Shown here: in pieces, positions 22,193 to 35,060 of the stretch
How the letters are laid out: every line of letters begins with the position of its first letter
Numbering within the stretch: position 1 is the stretch's first letter
From: Muscardinus avellanarius
Lineage: Eukaryota; Chordata; Mammalia; Rodentia; Gliridae
Direction of reading: 5' to 3'
Length of the DNA: 64,000 nt
Assembly (NCBI GenBank): GCA_963383645.1
Contig: OY726563.1
Coordinates: forward strand, 31,167,575-31,231,574
The notes under the pieces: generated by a model
The model's input: only the letters and a program-made list of their open reading frames with translations
Database searches by the model: none
Told to the model about the DNA's origin: nothing
Position numbers and translations under genes: made by a program

Positions 22193-22639
22193 TTTAATAG
22201 TTTTAGAGAATAAATTTATTTGGTTTTTATAGCTTTGAGTCTTGGAGCACATTTGGTATTTTGTTGAGACTATTTTATTATAATAATTTAATATGTTAGG
22301 AGAAGAAAAGAAAAATGCAGTTTTAAAATGTGTGAAATGAGCAGTTTAACCCAAGCTTTCTTATAGAGTGGAATATGTTATAACTGTTTTGCCAGCATAT
22401 GTAAACACTTGGTTAATCCTTTTTAATATGTTCTATTTCGGATATACTTGTCACTATATTTTTGTACCTCTCATATGTTGCTTGTATGTGTTCTCTTGCT
22501 TTCTCACCAAACCTCTCCCCCATATACATTCATACATTTTACAAGATTTCATAGAACTCTTCTATGCAACTGGCTCCATTCCTGGTGATCTCTTTCTGTG
22601 GGTAATTTTATCATTTGCTTTGACCACTGTTTCTCCATA

Positions 22640-22860
22640 CATTCTTTTTATTTTATTTTATTTTTAAAAATTTTTATTGGTGCATTGTAGTCATACATCT
22701 TAATGGACTACAACATGGTAGAGACATACATGCATACATCATTTATTTAGCCCTTCCCCAATCCCCACCCCATTCCCTTCCCCTCCCTCCTTCTCATGTT
22801 TGTCTTCTCCATACCTTCTGATCATCCTTTCTGCATGTTTCCCATCATGCCTAGCCCATG
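22640..22860 (-). mobile_element. L1 3' end, antisense
   Basis: attggtgcattgtagtcata, then a C-rich block (ccccaatccccaccccattc), the same order as at 40600 and 60100. Confidence 0.75.
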
Positions 22861-23830
22861 GAATTTTGTCACCACTGAAGACAGCAATAAAGCAAGTGCT
22901 TCTATCACTTGCAGAGTTGGCAACTGAAGTGGCCATCTTGAGTTCTGAAAGTTCATCTACAAGAAGGGCAGAGCTCTGAGAGAAAAAAAATGGAATAAAC
23001 ATAGAGTATGCTAGGATAGGAAATTTACTCCATCTGGTTTCTCTTGCCTTTTAGCCAAAGCATTTCCTAAGAATTGGTTAATACTCCCCCACTTTTTCTT
23101 TCAAAAATTTGCTTTTCTTTAAGTGCCCCTATGATATAAAACATATCTTGACACCACACTGCCCAGTGTCACATATATAGTTACTATTAAGAAAATCCAA
23201 TTACATTTATTAACTCATTCAAAAATATTTAGTGATAGCTGTGCATCAGACACTTTGTGGCACTGGAGTGACAGTAAGGAACACTGAGGTCTGCTTTTAT
23301 GTACCTCAAGATTAGTTAGGAATGGTACAAATATATCTAAATAATTCCTAATGACTATGACAAATGCTATAAATAATATTTTTTCAAATTCTCATTCCAT
23401 TAGTTTATCTTGCTTATGTGACACTTACAGTCAATTTCTACTTCTTGAATTTTCTTTCTTTTTTGTCCATTACTCTATAGTATTCAGTTACTTTTCTACT
23501 ACTTTCTGTCTTGTATCCTTTTCTTCTCTCTCCCATAACTGTTGGTTTCCCCTATAGATTTAACTTTTAGCCCATAACCTATTACTTTTTTTTTTGCCTG
23601 TGGCTTCTCATCAACCAATAGTTCTAAATACCACTTGTAAGAGGATGCCCATCTCAAGATCTTATCTTTCCATCCACTATATATTTTCCATCTACGTGCC
23701 CAACTCTCACCTGACATACATCATGTTTGTAGCCAAACTCACTACCTTTTGTGTCAAACCACTTCTTTTATCTATGTTTCTGCTAATGGCATTGTTGATC
23801 TTTCAGCTTTTCACATTTGAAACTTTAGAA
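22861..23830. other. No recognised feature
   Basis: AT-rich DNA. The small open frames have no family resemblance that I can see. Confidence 0.45.
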
Positions 23831-24048
23831 TCTTTTTTTTTTTTTTTTTTTTTTGGTACTGGGAATGGAACTCAGGGACATTCTGCTTCTGAGCTACACC
23901 TCCAGCCCTTTATATTTTGAATTTTGAAACAGGGTCTCACTAGGTTTCTGAGTCTCACTAAGTTGCTGAGGCTGCTCTTGAACCTGCAATCCTTCTGCCT
24001 GAGCCTTTCAAGTACTAGGATTATAGACATATACCACCATACTTGGCA
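23831..24048 (-). mobile_element. Antisense SINE with an 18-base T tail
   Basis: Tail at 23833-23852, then ggtactgggaatggaactca through ataccaccatacttggc. Confidence 0.82.
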
Positions 24049-24489
24049 AACCAATTTTGCATCTAACTTTGTTCTCAATACCCAAAGCACTACCAAGTCC
24101 TTTCATTTTTTTTTTCATCACAGTACATATAGGAGTCATCCTTTTACATCTCCCTTTTCTCAATTTTCTCATTCTTTTCACCCTCAGTTCCATAGCTACT
24201 AAGAATCAAAATCTTGTTCAGGCCTCACTTCCATCAAAGTGCACACTTCATGGATATCATCTTTTTCTAAACCCTGAAAACAGATTCATGGTAGTGGGAA
24301 TGGAAATAACATAGCCAACGACCAAAATCAAGTTCTAATGTTACCATTCACTGTTTTCTTAGCACTCTGTTATTCTCATTTCCTCATGCTCACCCTTTCT
24401 CATACAGAGGTCACCAGTAGCAGGTAAGATTGTGGAGGTAAAATCATTCTGAATAGTAAAGTACTACATAAGTATTAAAGTAAGATTTT

Positions 24490-24669
24490 CTTGTTGTACT
24501 AGGGATTGAACTCAGGAGCAGTCTACTCTAAGCTACAAACCAGCCCTTTGTATTTTTTATTGTGAAATAGAGTATCACTAAGTTGCTGAAACTGGTCTCA
24601 AATCTGTGATCCTCCCATCTCAGCCTCCCAAATACTGAGATTATAGCCATGCAACACCATGCCCAGCTA
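24490..24669 (-). mobile_element. Antisense SINE, diverged
   Basis: gtactagggattgaactcag to caccatgcccagct. It abuts a second antisense SINE. Confidence 0.8.
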
Positions 24670-24680
24670 AAATTTCTTTT

Positions 24681-24865
24681 GTATGTATGTGCAATACTGG
24701 GGATGGAACCCAGGAGCAGCCTGCATCTGAGTTACACCCCATCTCTATTTTATCTTTTAATTTGAGACAGAATCTCACAAGTTTCAGAGAGCCCCGCTAA
24801 GTTGCTAAGGCTACTTTGTATCTGAAATTCTCCTGTATCAGTGTGTGCTGCCATTCCTGGTAAGA
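24681..24865 (-). mobile_element. Antisense SINE, strongly diverged
   Basis: gcaatactggggatggaacc to gctgccattcctgg. Part of the head is deleted. Confidence 0.75.
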
Positions 24866-24944
24866 TTTTTAAATTAGAAATATAACTCAGGAGCAGGTGG
24901 CTTAAGGCCTCAGTTCTTAACTACTGAAGTAATATAGCATGGGG

Positions 24945-25165
24945 GTCAAGAGCATACATTACAACCAGGTGCTCTGAATTTGAATGTGTTGGGTCTGCTA
25001 TTCATCAACTCTATGAAATTGGGAAAATTTAGTTAGTTTCTCTATTCCTGAGTGTCCTCTTCTGTAAATAGGAGTAATAATAATCTCTACTCATAGGCAT
25101 AATGTAGTATTAAAAGTGATAATAAATATAAAATACAGTGGCTGACACATAGCAAGTACTCTGTA
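24945..25165 (+). repeat. MIR-like ancient SINE
   Basis: aagagcatacattacaacca, tcttctgtaaataggagtaa and gctgacacatagcaagtact run from the head to the 3' end of a MIR. Confidence 0.72.
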
Positions 25166-25774
25166 AGAGGTGTGTGGGGTGGTGAAGCTGGTGTGGATAC
25201 AAGGTGGAAGCCGATTATTAGAACTAAACCACCAGGTAAAATTCAGGTGGAGCAAGAAGGCAAATACAGAAGCACAGGGAAGATGCCTGTGCCTTGCCCA
25301 ATCCCTTGATACTCAGATAAAAAATGATCTTGCTATATGGGGTAGAACTAGCAAATGTACACTGAGCAACATTTGGAACTCAGGAATGGGCCCATTCAAG
25401 CACATTTTTGGTTAAAGGAAAATTAGTATTCATTTTCACTTTAAGGTCATGAAATTTATCAGTACGCCATAGAATCAAATTTTCAAATGTTAAGAGAGCA
25501 GACACATTTGCCCTCTACATTCTAAAAACCGCTTTATTTGACAAATATAGTTTTGCAGCATTTCAGAGTGCAAGAGACCTTAGAAATACCATTTTTTCTC
25601 AATTTATGGGATCATTGTCCCGAGTATGTATTTTTTCTATAATGTAGTGAATTCCCTTAGATGAGATAGTTTGTGTTGGTTTGTTTTTCATATTAAGAAA
25701 GGAAAAATAATACTTAGAAACCCCAGGGGTTGTTTTAAGTACTTTAACTTTTATTTTAAAATTAAAATTAAGCT

Positions 25775-25908
25775 ATGATCTTCACAAGGACTTTACGAGA
25801 CAGATAAATCATCCCATTCACATAAGAATAAACTGGGGATCATAAAGGTCATATGAATATATAGTGGACCAAATTTCAAACCCAGGCAACTCAGCATCAG
25901 AGCATATA
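25775..25908 (-). repeat. MIR-like ancient SINE, antisense
   Basis: cataagaataaactggggatc and aaatttcaaacccaggcaac follow the complement MIR pattern. Confidence 0.6.
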
Positions 25909-25971
25909 TACTCAGATATTGAGTGCTGTCATCTCAGCACCACTGTTCTGTAGCATCTGGTTATTAGGGAA

Positions 25972-26112
25972 GGCTCAGCTGGGTGCACTGGTGCATGCCT
26001 GTATTCCTAGTACTTGGGAGGTAAGGCAGGAGAATGGCAGGTTTGAGTCCAGTCTCAATTTAGCAAGACCCCAGCGACTTAGGAAGACACTGTTTCAAAA
26101 TAAAAAACAAGG
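25972..26112 (+). mobile_element. SINE head without the ID-like tail
   Basis: gctgggtgcactggtgcatgc to gtttcaaaataaaaaacaag. Confidence 0.75.
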
Positions 26113-26479
26113 CTAGATTCCTGAACTGCTGTTACATGTTGTAACTCCATTTTCCCTTGAGAGGTAGCATTGAATGTGATAGATAAATAGTAGTGTTTAT
26201 TATTTATCAATAATATTTACACAAAATAATTTAATGTATAATAATGCTGTACAATAAAAGTATGATTTTTCCCATTCATGATTCTATATTTGAGATTGTA
26301 AGAGCTCAAATACTAATGCTTTCTATTTGTAAGATGGTAGATTATACTGCTTTCCCTGTGCTTAATTGATGCTGGTGGCCATGGAGATATTTTCATGAAT
26401 GCATGCTAGTTTGCATCTGCCTTTGCTAGTATTTCAAAATTTAAGATTGTATTTTGGAATTGCCATTTTGTTTCTGTTT

Positions 26480-26585
26480 CCTATTATTATTTTATTATTT
26501 TTAAATTTTTAAATTATCTTTTTAAATTGACTTAATGGCTGTACAAATTTATGAGGTACAATGTTTCCTATTTTAATTATTTCTT
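26480..26585 (-). mobile_element. Old L1 3'-end fragment, antisense (tentative)
   Basis: ggctgtacaaatttatgagg resembles the complement of an older L1 3' UTR. Confidence 0.4.
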
Positions 26586-28250
26586 GTTCATTTAAATGTT
26601 TTCACCTTAGTTTTCAAAGTTTTTTTCTAAGCATTATCAACTACCAAAATTAATGGGTTTTTACTTCATTTTCTTCTTTACTGAATAAAAACATTAAAAT
26701 AAAAGTTACCTTCACTGAACTCTTAATAACCTTATTCATTTCCAAGCAGGCACAGTACCATTTGTAACTCTTGTTAAAGTTTAATTTAACAGTTTCCAGT
26801 CCTAATAGTTGACTTATACAAGCTAATTTGATTTAATCTTTCTAACAAAATGTCAGGAAACACTCTGTTCCTACATTAAGAACATGTCCAGTTCATTTAA
26901 GGGTTGGTGGTTCATGTTAATATACTTCAGTAGCATTTTCATTTTGATGTGCAATCAGAAAATTTTTCCAAGACTGTCAATACTTGGAGGGAAACTAAGG
27001 AATTGCATTTAAAAGGGAAGTATAAGGTGCATTTATAATTCTAAAGTAAGTAAGCCCTTCAAGACTAAACAATATAATTTAAAATAGCCATAAGAAATGA
27101 TGTTCCAGGATTCAAAATAGACTTTAATCATAGTTTTACCTAGATTATAAAAGTGAAATTTCTGTTAACAGCCTTTCTGGTAAACATAGACCAAGAGAGA
27201 TTGATCATATCAAATACATTTATTCAGTTCAAATAGTGTAGTGAAGTCCGTTAATATATTCTTCCAAGAGCTATGTAGAGATAGCAACAGTTTTCAGTCC
27301 TCTTTTATGAAGTCCCAATAAAATTAGTATGCAATTAAAATGTTTGAGTTAATTTTGTTAAATCAGGTGATATGATATCAAGGATGAGTTTTCAAATGAG
27401 GCAGTAAATGCCTATTATTAGATTTTTTTTCAACTTTCAACAATTAGTAGTATTTCCAAAGATATTGTGCCCACAAACTGTATAATTTTAACATTGCATA
27501 TTTGGATAGACTAGAACCAGATGTATACTAAAAATCCAATTTGTGGTGAAAAGTCACTTCCCTCTAATTGAGAGACAAGCACAGGGAAAATGCTATTGAT
27601 CTTAAGTACAAGAAGTCCAGTCAGTAACATGAGAGAAAGAAAAAAGACTGGGCTGTTCTGTTTTCAATAGCCACGTTCAAGACGAAAAAAAATTAGTTTA
27701 GTTCAAACCATTCATGACAGCCATCTAATTACTTTTGTTAGCTATTATAGAGTTTGAGCTCTGAACACAGGAGTTATCTCTAAATCAGTAATACACAACA
27801 AAGCAAACAGCTATTGATTTTCTCTCAAGTGAATTCCTGCCTGGCTCTTATTGTTCTTGTGAGTAATAGTCATATATTTGGCCTTATACTCAAGTGTAAT
27901 AGGATGTAACTAAATAATAGCTCCACTCCAACCTACAAAGTAGACTTCTGAACAAGGATTAGATTCAGGAGAAATTTGATATTGTATTGGAAAAAATATT
28001 GAACCTGGGTCAGAAAACATAACATGTAGGCCTACTACTGCTGCTAATGTTACGAACTGCTCATGCTTTCTGAGGATTCACCATGAAGTAAGGACTATGC
28101 AAGTGATGTCCATGTAACCAAGGCACACAGAGATTCATTCAGTCATGTTTCCAAAATTCCACAGCTAACAAATTGCAGAGCCTAGATTTGAATCAGGGTT
28201 CCTGTTCCTGTATCAGAATCACTTCAGTTAAATGCAGTAACTTTTTTTTA
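26586..28250. other. SINE-free unique-looking DNA
   Basis: About 1.65 kb without any recognised young repeat and without genes. It is the best place in the intergenic part to look for conserved non-coding sequence; a diverged MIR may lie near 28060-28200. Confidence 0.4.
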
Positions 28251-28254
28251 TGTT

Positions 28255-28330
28255 TGTTTGTTTTTATATGGGGAGTTGAATCCAGGGGCATTCTAACTGT
28301 GAGCTACAAATCCCACCATTTTTCTTGTTT

Positions 28331-28368
<38 letters not shown>
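28255..28368 (-). mobile_element. Tail half of a split antisense SINE, with a (TTTA)n tract
   Basis: gagttgaatccaggggcatt is an ID-like tail, followed by about ten TTTA units at 28330-28368. Its head seems to be 28797-28940. Confidence 0.7.
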
Positions 28369-28370
<2 letters not shown>

Positions 28371-28573
28371 TTGGAGTACTGGAGATGGAATTCAGGGGCA
28401 TTCTACCTCTGAGCTACATCCCCAGTCCTATTTTTTATACTTTATTTTGAAACAGGGTCTCACTGAGTTGCAAAGGGACTCACTAAATAGCTGAAGCTGT
28501 CTGTGAACCGTCATCCTCCTGTCTCAGCCTCCCAAATATTGGGATTACAAGCATGCGCCACCAAGACTAGCTT
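28371..28573 (-). mobile_element. Antisense SINE nested in another
   Basis: ggagtactggagatggaattc to ccaccaagactagct. Confidence 0.82.
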
Positions 28574-28577
28574 CTTT

Positions 28578-28795
28578 GTTCTTTTTTTTTTTTTTCGGGT
28601 CTGGGGATGGAACCCAGGGGCATTTTACCTCTGAGCTACACCCCCTTCCTGATTTTTTATTCTTTATTTTGAAACTGGGTCTCACTGAGTTGCAGAGGGC
28701 CTCACTAAGTAGCTGAGGCTGTCCGCGAACCGCGATCCTCCAGGTCTCAGCCTCCTGCATGCTGGGATTACAAGCATACGCCACCACGCCCGGCT
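28578..28795 (-). mobile_element. Antisense SINE nested in another, young-looking
   Basis: cgggtctggggatggaaccc to accacgcccggct. It is better preserved than its neighbours. Confidence 0.85.
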
Positions 28796-28796
28796 T

Positions 28797-28940
28797 CTTT
28801 GTTCTTTCTTATTTTGAATCAGAGTCTTGCTAAGTTGATGAGTTTTTGGCTAAATTGCTGAGACTGGCCTCAAACCCGTGATCCTTCTGTCTCAGCATTC
28901 CAAGTACTGGGATAAAAGGCATGAGCCACCACACTCAGCC
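28797..28940 (-). mobile_element. Head half of the split antisense SINE
   Basis: attttgaatcagagtcttgc to gccaccacactcagcc. Confidence 0.72.
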
Positions 28941-30740
28941 ACAGGTTCAATAGCTTCCAAAGGCATCTTTCTAAGATATTTTTTCCTCCTACCCCAATTT
29001 CTATCTTTCTTCCTAGGTCTCAGGCTCACACAATCTCCCTTGGTATCGGTGAAGCTGTCACTGGTCTAACATGGTCTCCATCTCTCACTGGTTCTTCTTA
29101 ATAACATTTTACGGGGGAACTGCAATCTCTGGGCCCTTCATTATAACTCAAGGCTCCTAAGTCTACTGAGCCCCTTAGCATCCCCATTCCCTGACCTACT
29201 GCCAACTCCTCCTTTCTTAACTTAGCTCCCCAGTGCCTCCATTCTCACAGGAGCCATGGAACATGTCCCTCTATCCTCTCTACACTGTGGCAGTTTTCTT
29301 TCTTTCATTAGCCTGGGGAAGCTGCTCCAATTTCATAATTTCTATTCTCCTCACACTGTGTTAGAATAAAATTTGATGGTTAAAATTTCAAAATGTGTTC
29401 TTGGTAGAAAAAATACCTACTTTAAAGAGTATTATAAGAAAATATTTTGAAAATCATCTTAGAGTGGTGTTTCCAAAATTATCTCTTTAAAAATGGGTTT
29501 TATTTTACTTTTAATTTTCCAAACTATCTCAGATTTGCAAGATATACTGGACACCAAGATGAGTCCACTCCTATATTGTGTCAATGCCAATTGCCATAAA
29601 ATTTTCTAGACATTTGCAATTTTACACATATTCTGTCTTAGACTAAGAACTAACAGTTTGTGAACCAACACGAGTCCAAGAACCAAAGGAGATTACCTTT
29701 CCAGGAATGAGGTTCCAGGAACCTTTCATTTTCAATTATGCATCTATGTTCAGCTGTACATATTAGTATAGTCCTTGTTATGTAGAAATGTGCATCAGTA
29801 ATGCTGGGCACTGGTGCTGGATGGTGGTTAGCTGAACCTAAGGGTAGAACAGGTAAAATATTATATTTTCTTGTCCAGCCTTCAGGCTACTTACACTTCA
29901 GGTATTTTTTCAGGGTACTGAAATTTCAAGAACTGTCTGACGATGCATGTTCTATGTATAAAGATATCTCTGCTAATTTTTCAACAACAACTCATTTTTA
30001 CCCCTGTAACAAAAAATCTATGCTACACTAATGCCAGAACATGCATGATTCTTCAAAACTCCTCATGCTTCAAGTAGTCTCCTGCAGCATAAACCTCTAT
30101 TACAGAGCTTCCTGTAACATGACCATCTTGAATTATTGCTTACTTTGGTGTTGTTAATGACAATTTTAGGTTTCCTAACCTATGGCTAACTTGGAGGTTC
30201 TGATGGGATGCAAAGGGCTGTTCATTCTCATCTACTTCTACTCCCAAACAACTTTATTGCTACAAGGGCCATAATTTCAGACGGATATTAACATGCTCTA
30301 GGGGAACAAGTACAATGTTTGACCTGAACATAAATTAGATAATATGCCGAAAAATTTTTGAGATCTACTAATTTGTATTATTATAAGCCTGGGGTGTCAG
30401 GCTAATGACAATGTGGCATAACACTGGATTGGGCTAATGGTATTGATTTGGCACATTTTCAGGCATTCCCATGCTGAGTGTGATAAATCTTGCAGTTGGA
30501 GATATTTATAAAAGTTTATTATTTAGTTGAAAGCCAATATAACAATGGCCTACATCATTGACTTTTGAATGATATATTTGATTCCCAGTTTGAAGCAATC
30601 AACTATTTCTTCTACTTTGTTGGTTATCTCTCACTCTCTCTCATCATTTCCTTTATTCTTCTGTCAATTATTAAAATATTGTTGCTTTTGATGATCCTTT
30701 CTTTGTCCCTTTTCTCTTCTTTCCCTGAGTGATTTCACTT
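28941..30740. other. No recognised gene
   Basis: Around 29.0-29.35 kb the sequence is more C-rich, and old LTR-type or L1 material is possible. I cannot assign it. Confidence 0.4.
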
Positions 30741-31030
30741 ACTTGGTTTGTGACAAAGGTGCCAAAAAACATACACTCTTCAATCAATAGTGTTGGCAAA
30801 ACTGGTTATCCATAGACAGAAAAATGGAAATAAACCCCACTTTCTTACCCTGCAAAAGAATCAATTCAAGTTGTATCAAAGATCTAGGAATTAGACCAGA
30901 GACCTTTAGTTATTTGAAGAGGGTATAGTACCAACACTCCAACATATAGGCACAGGTAAAAACAAGACCCAAAAGGCACAATAAATTGAAATGTGGATTG
31001 AATTAAACTAAAAGTTCCATATTTCAATGC
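30741..31030 (+). mobile_element. L1 ORF2 3'-part fragment
   Basis: ggcaaaactggttatccata, gatctaggaattagaccaga and ggtatagtaccaacactcca are the L1 reverse-transcriptase-ORF 3' landmarks also seen at 63320-63480. Reading frames are broken. Confidence 0.75.
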
Positions 31031-32075
31031 CCCTTTGGACCTGTTTTTGTTTATGTTTGCTTCATAAGCACCTGGACCTCAACATGTCTAAATTCCTGTT
31101 AATTATTATTTTTATTTCACAATTAAATATTTATTTAATTATTTATTTTTATTTTCTCAATTTCTGTTAACATTGCCATAAACTTTCCTAAGATTCAACA
31201 TAGTTTTATTGAATCAATCTCTGGATACAGATCCTTGGGAATCTATAGTTGTTGTTTCATGTAATTATTTTCCTCTATTTTATTTTTTAACAAACCTCTA
31301 TGTACATTAAAATTTAAGAACCTTTGCAGTTTCCTCCACTGAATATTTTTGAGTCGCTGTCTTCCCTTTTCCATACCACTTACATCATGTTCATCACTTG
31401 TTCTCATTGAAGTTATACCTAAGTATATCAAAAATAATCCTTATTTCCTTTCCTGTTAACACTACTTTAATCCTAAATCTGTCATTGGCACTCTTGCACG
31501 TGCCTTCTCACAATCTACCTTTTACCCTCTCTTTCAACCAATCATTGAGGAGTGTTTGTCTTTCAAAACATAAATCTAAAATAGAAATGTGACTTTGTCA
31601 TTTCTTGGCTTAATGGCATTCAACAATCTGGGCACAATGGAGCACACCTATAATCTTAGTACTTGGGAGGCTTATATTGTGCTCCTTGCCAGAATCTGGA
31701 ATCATGTGAGAAACATTTGCATGTATCATCCACCGTTTGGATGAGTATAACCATAGCTGCCAGCTGATCTGAAACCTCATAAAAAATACCAAAATGAGTG
31801 TCCCCAATTAAGCATAGTCAACCCATAAAACTAAAAAATAATGGTAGTTTATATTTTAATCCACTGTGTTTTGGGATGGCTTGTTATAGTGCAATAAATA
31901 ATTGACGCATAAAGTAACAATGTGTTCGTGTTATATTTGCAGCTAATAAAGCTCCACTTACATAGAAATTTTACAAGAAAATTCTGATCACCTGATGTTC
32001 TTACTGCATGTTGTATGATGTATCTTACTCTTGTCCTCATTTTCTCCTTGGTAAAATCTTTAAAAGTAAACAATA
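31031..32075. other. No recognised gene; a SINE scrap at 31622-31676
   Basis: tgggcacaatggagcacacc at 31624 and tacttgggaggct look like the head of a SINE broken off after about 50 bases. The rest is AT-rich. Confidence 0.4.
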
Positions 32076-32285
32076 TAGGCTGGGCACGGTGGTGCATTCC
32101 TGTAATCAGTACTTGTAATCACATGGCTGTAATCAGAGACAGGATGATCACTGGTTCAAAGCCAGCTTCAACAACTTAGTGAAGTTCTCAGCAACTTATA
32201 GCAACCTGTTTCAAAAATAAAGGACTGGGGGTTTCTAGCTTGGAAGTAGAACACCCCTGGGTTCAATCCCTAGTATCAGAGAAAT
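32076..32285 (+). mobile_element. SINE with a small internal duplication
   Basis: ggctgggcacggtggtgcat to caatccctagtatcag. The phrase 'gtaatca' occurs three times near 32102-32136. Confidence 0.78.
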
Positions 32286-33220
32286 AAAGTAAGCAAAACA
32301 GGTATTTCCTGCTCATTTTACACACATTAATTTTGAAAGTGGTAATATTTTTGAAAGGCTTTATCATGAAATTATTAGAAGAGTTGGCTGCCTTGTCTGA
32401 TTAAATGGAACCCAACACATGTTGAGAAAAAATCATTCATGGTAAGGAGGCCACCATAACATCATGAACAATAGTCCAGTGGTGCACCCTACTTTAAATC
32501 AGGTAACACTGCAGTAGCTCCCACAGAACTTAAGCACTGTCCAATTTCTGTATCCAGAAGATCCTCTGGATCTAACCTCCAGAGGTTAGTTTCTTTTTCC
32601 TCTTCCATTTTGGCATAAAGCATCAGACTTTTCCAGTGGCCTCTTTCTCGAGATGAGGTGCTATATGCTACACTTTTTATTTTAGGCATTTACTTCTCAA
32701 ATATTTTATTTTTATCTCAATTAATTCATTTGTTTGGCAAATATTTTAGTCCCTCCTATGGTACCAGGAACTGTGTGAAGTGCTTGAAATATAGCAGTGA
32801 TCAGACAAAACTAAGTGACACACAGAACTGAGAGTTTAACAGGGGAAGTCAACATTAAATAAGTATGGTGAATGTTTGGTATAGCCTTTAGTCATCATCA
32901 AATAGTTCAGAACTTTACTCCTTATGAGCAGATGGTAGGATAGCATTGCTTGGCTTCCTAGTAATGGTGTTGGGCTAAGGGATCACCAGTTCTGCTAAGT
33001 GATTTCTGAGTAGAAATAAAGTCTGTTCAGAGCTATTTTTTCCTTCTTATGTGGCAACTGCCATTTTTCAAAATGGTGGCTACTCTCTCAGCCTGGATTC
33101 TTAGGGGATATGCTGCATAAGCAAGAAACAGATATGTGATATCACAAGCCATTATGCTGTGGAAGTTGTTTCACAACATATGCTAGACTAATGTTCAAAA
33201 TGTTTGAAGTGAAGAATCAA
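32286..33220. other. No recognised gene
   Basis: Sequence with possible MIR-like wording near 32750-32890 (tcctatggtaccaggaactgtg), too weak to call as a separate feature. Confidence 0.4.
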
Positions 33221-33410
33221 GTTTAAATCAAGTGTGGTACATTCTTGTAATCCCAATACTTGGGAGGCTAAGATAGGAGGATTACAGATTCATGGCCAGT
33301 CTCAGCAATTTACTGAGACCCTGTTTCAAAATAAAAGATTGAAATAGATTCAGGGGTGAAATTCAAAGGTAGCATGATCCTGGGTTCCATCTCCAGTACA
33401 AAACACACAC
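33221..33410 (+). mobile_element. Diverged SINE
   Basis: caagtgtggtacattcttgta to atctccagtacaaaacac. Confidence 0.75.
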
Positions 33411-33471
33411 CAATAAAATTAGGTTTATTATTTTTATTTGCAATTTTTGTAGACTTTATTTTTTATTTTTT

Positions 33472-33650
33472 TTTCAATACTGGGGATGGAACCCAGGGGA
33501 ATTCTGCCTCCTAACTACACCCCCAGCCCTACTTTTTTATCTTTATTTTTTGAAACAGTGTCTCACTGAGTTGCAAAGGGTTTCACTAAGTAGCCGAGGC
33601 TGTTCGCAAATCTGGATCCTCCTGTCCGCAAACGTGGATCCTCCTGAAGC
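33472..33650 (-). mobile_element. Antisense SINE, head truncated
   Basis: tactggggatggaacccagg to tggatcctcctg, then a near-repeat 'gtccgcaaacgtggatcctcc' that ends the element abruptly. Confidence 0.78.
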
Positions 33651-34216
33651 TAAAATCATATGGCTGGCAGAGCTATGTTCCTTCTGGAGGCTCCAAGGCG
33701 ACAATCTGTTCCCCTGAACTTTCCATTTTCTAGAGATCACCTCCACATTTGGTTTACGGCCCTTTCTCCACCTTCAAATCCTGTCACACTTTCTGTAATA
33801 ACATCTCATTCTCTGAGTTTAATATGTATATTCCTTTTATAAGGGCCTCTGTAATTATATTGAGCACACTCACATAATCTTGGTACTTTTCCAATTTTAG
33901 GACCCTTTTGTTAATTATATATGCAAAATCTCTTTTGTGGTAGGGCTTTTTCTTTTGTGGTAGGTATTCACAGGTTCTGGCCATAGGAACAGGGACATTA
34001 TGGTGAGCCCTTATTCAGTCTACTGTAAATAAAACTAGAGTAGGAATTGGGAACTTAAGCAAATCTTGTGGATACTTAGGAATTAGGACACAGAGAGGGC
34101 AGGTGAGAATGTTCTATGAAGTCTTGCCAGTAGGAAGATCAGGAGGTGAGACTATGGCTTCCTTATAAGAAATAAATATTAAGTGTAGCTGAATTTGGGC
34201 TTTTAAGAATAAAGAA
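33651..34216. other. No recognised gene
   Basis: Looks like part of an old interspersed repeat (cacattttctgtaataacatc, tatggtgagcccttattcagtc) that I cannot name. Confidence 0.4.
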
Positions 34217-34420
34217 AGGCCAGGCATGATGGTGCATGCTTGTAATCCCAGTATTTGGGAGGCTGAGACAGGAAGATTGCAGGTTCAAAGCTAGCCTCAG
34301 CAATTTATTGAGGGTCTAAGTAAGTTAGTGAGACTGTTTCAAAATAAAAAATATAAAAAGTTCTGGGGTGAAAATAAGAGGCAATACTCCCCTGGCAATC
34401 TCCAGCACTACAAAAACGTA
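34217..34420 (+). mobile_element. SINE, first of three in a row
   Basis: ggccaggcatgatggtgcat to atctccagcactac. Confidence 0.8.
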
Positions 34421-34421
34421 A

Positions 34422-34622
34422 CACCTGGCAGAGTAGCACATTCTTATAATCCCAGTACTTGGGAGGTTGAGACAGAAGGATCACACGTTTGAAGTCAGCA
34501 TTGGCAATTTAGTGAGGCTTTCAGGAACCTAGTGAGATCTTGTTTCCAAATCAAATACATAGGGCTGGGGTGTAGCTTGGAAGTAGAATGCCTCTGTATT
34601 CAATATTCAGTACCACAGGGAA
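34422..34622 (+). mobile_element. SINE, second of three in a row
   Basis: acctggcagagtagcacattc to attcagtaccacagg. Confidence 0.8.
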
Positions 34623-34636
34623 AAAAAGAGTAAAAG

Positions 34637-34822
34637 AAGCCTGGTGCACTGTCATGCGCCTGTAATCCTGTAATCCCACTGACTTGGAAGGCTGAAGCAG
34701 GAGAATTGCAAGTTCAAGGCCAGCATAGGCAATTTAGAGCCTGTTTCAAAATAAAAACTAAAATGGTCTGGGAACATAGCTAGATAGTAGAATTCCTTCA
34801 GTTCAATCTCTAATACTGTAAA
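34637..34822 (+). mobile_element. SINE, third of three in a row
   Basis: aagcctggtgcactgtcatg to aatctctaatactg. 'cctgtaatc' is duplicated. Confidence 0.78.
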
Positions 34823-34859
34823 AAAGAAAAGTGAAGACTAGGAGAACACTGAAGTTTTG

Positions 34860-34862
<3 letters not shown>

Positions 34863-34902
<40 letters not shown>

Positions 34903-35060
34903 GTTGTACTGGGTTCCTGGAAGCCCTTCTACCCCCAGGCTACACTCCCAGACCTATTTTATTTTTGGAAACAGTATCTCTTAACACAGCGCGGCTGGAG
35001 ATCCTCCAGTCTCCGCCTCCCAAGCGCGGGGTTTGCAAACATGCGCCACCACGCCCGGCT
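34863..35060 (-). mobile_element. Antisense SINE with a GT tail
   Basis: GT run 34863-34899, then ggttgtactgggttcctgga to accacgcccggct. Confidence 0.83.

Noticed and set aside
23351..24314. Cluster of small open frames on both strands
   Set aside because: Low-complexity T-rich sequence and an antisense SINE account for them.
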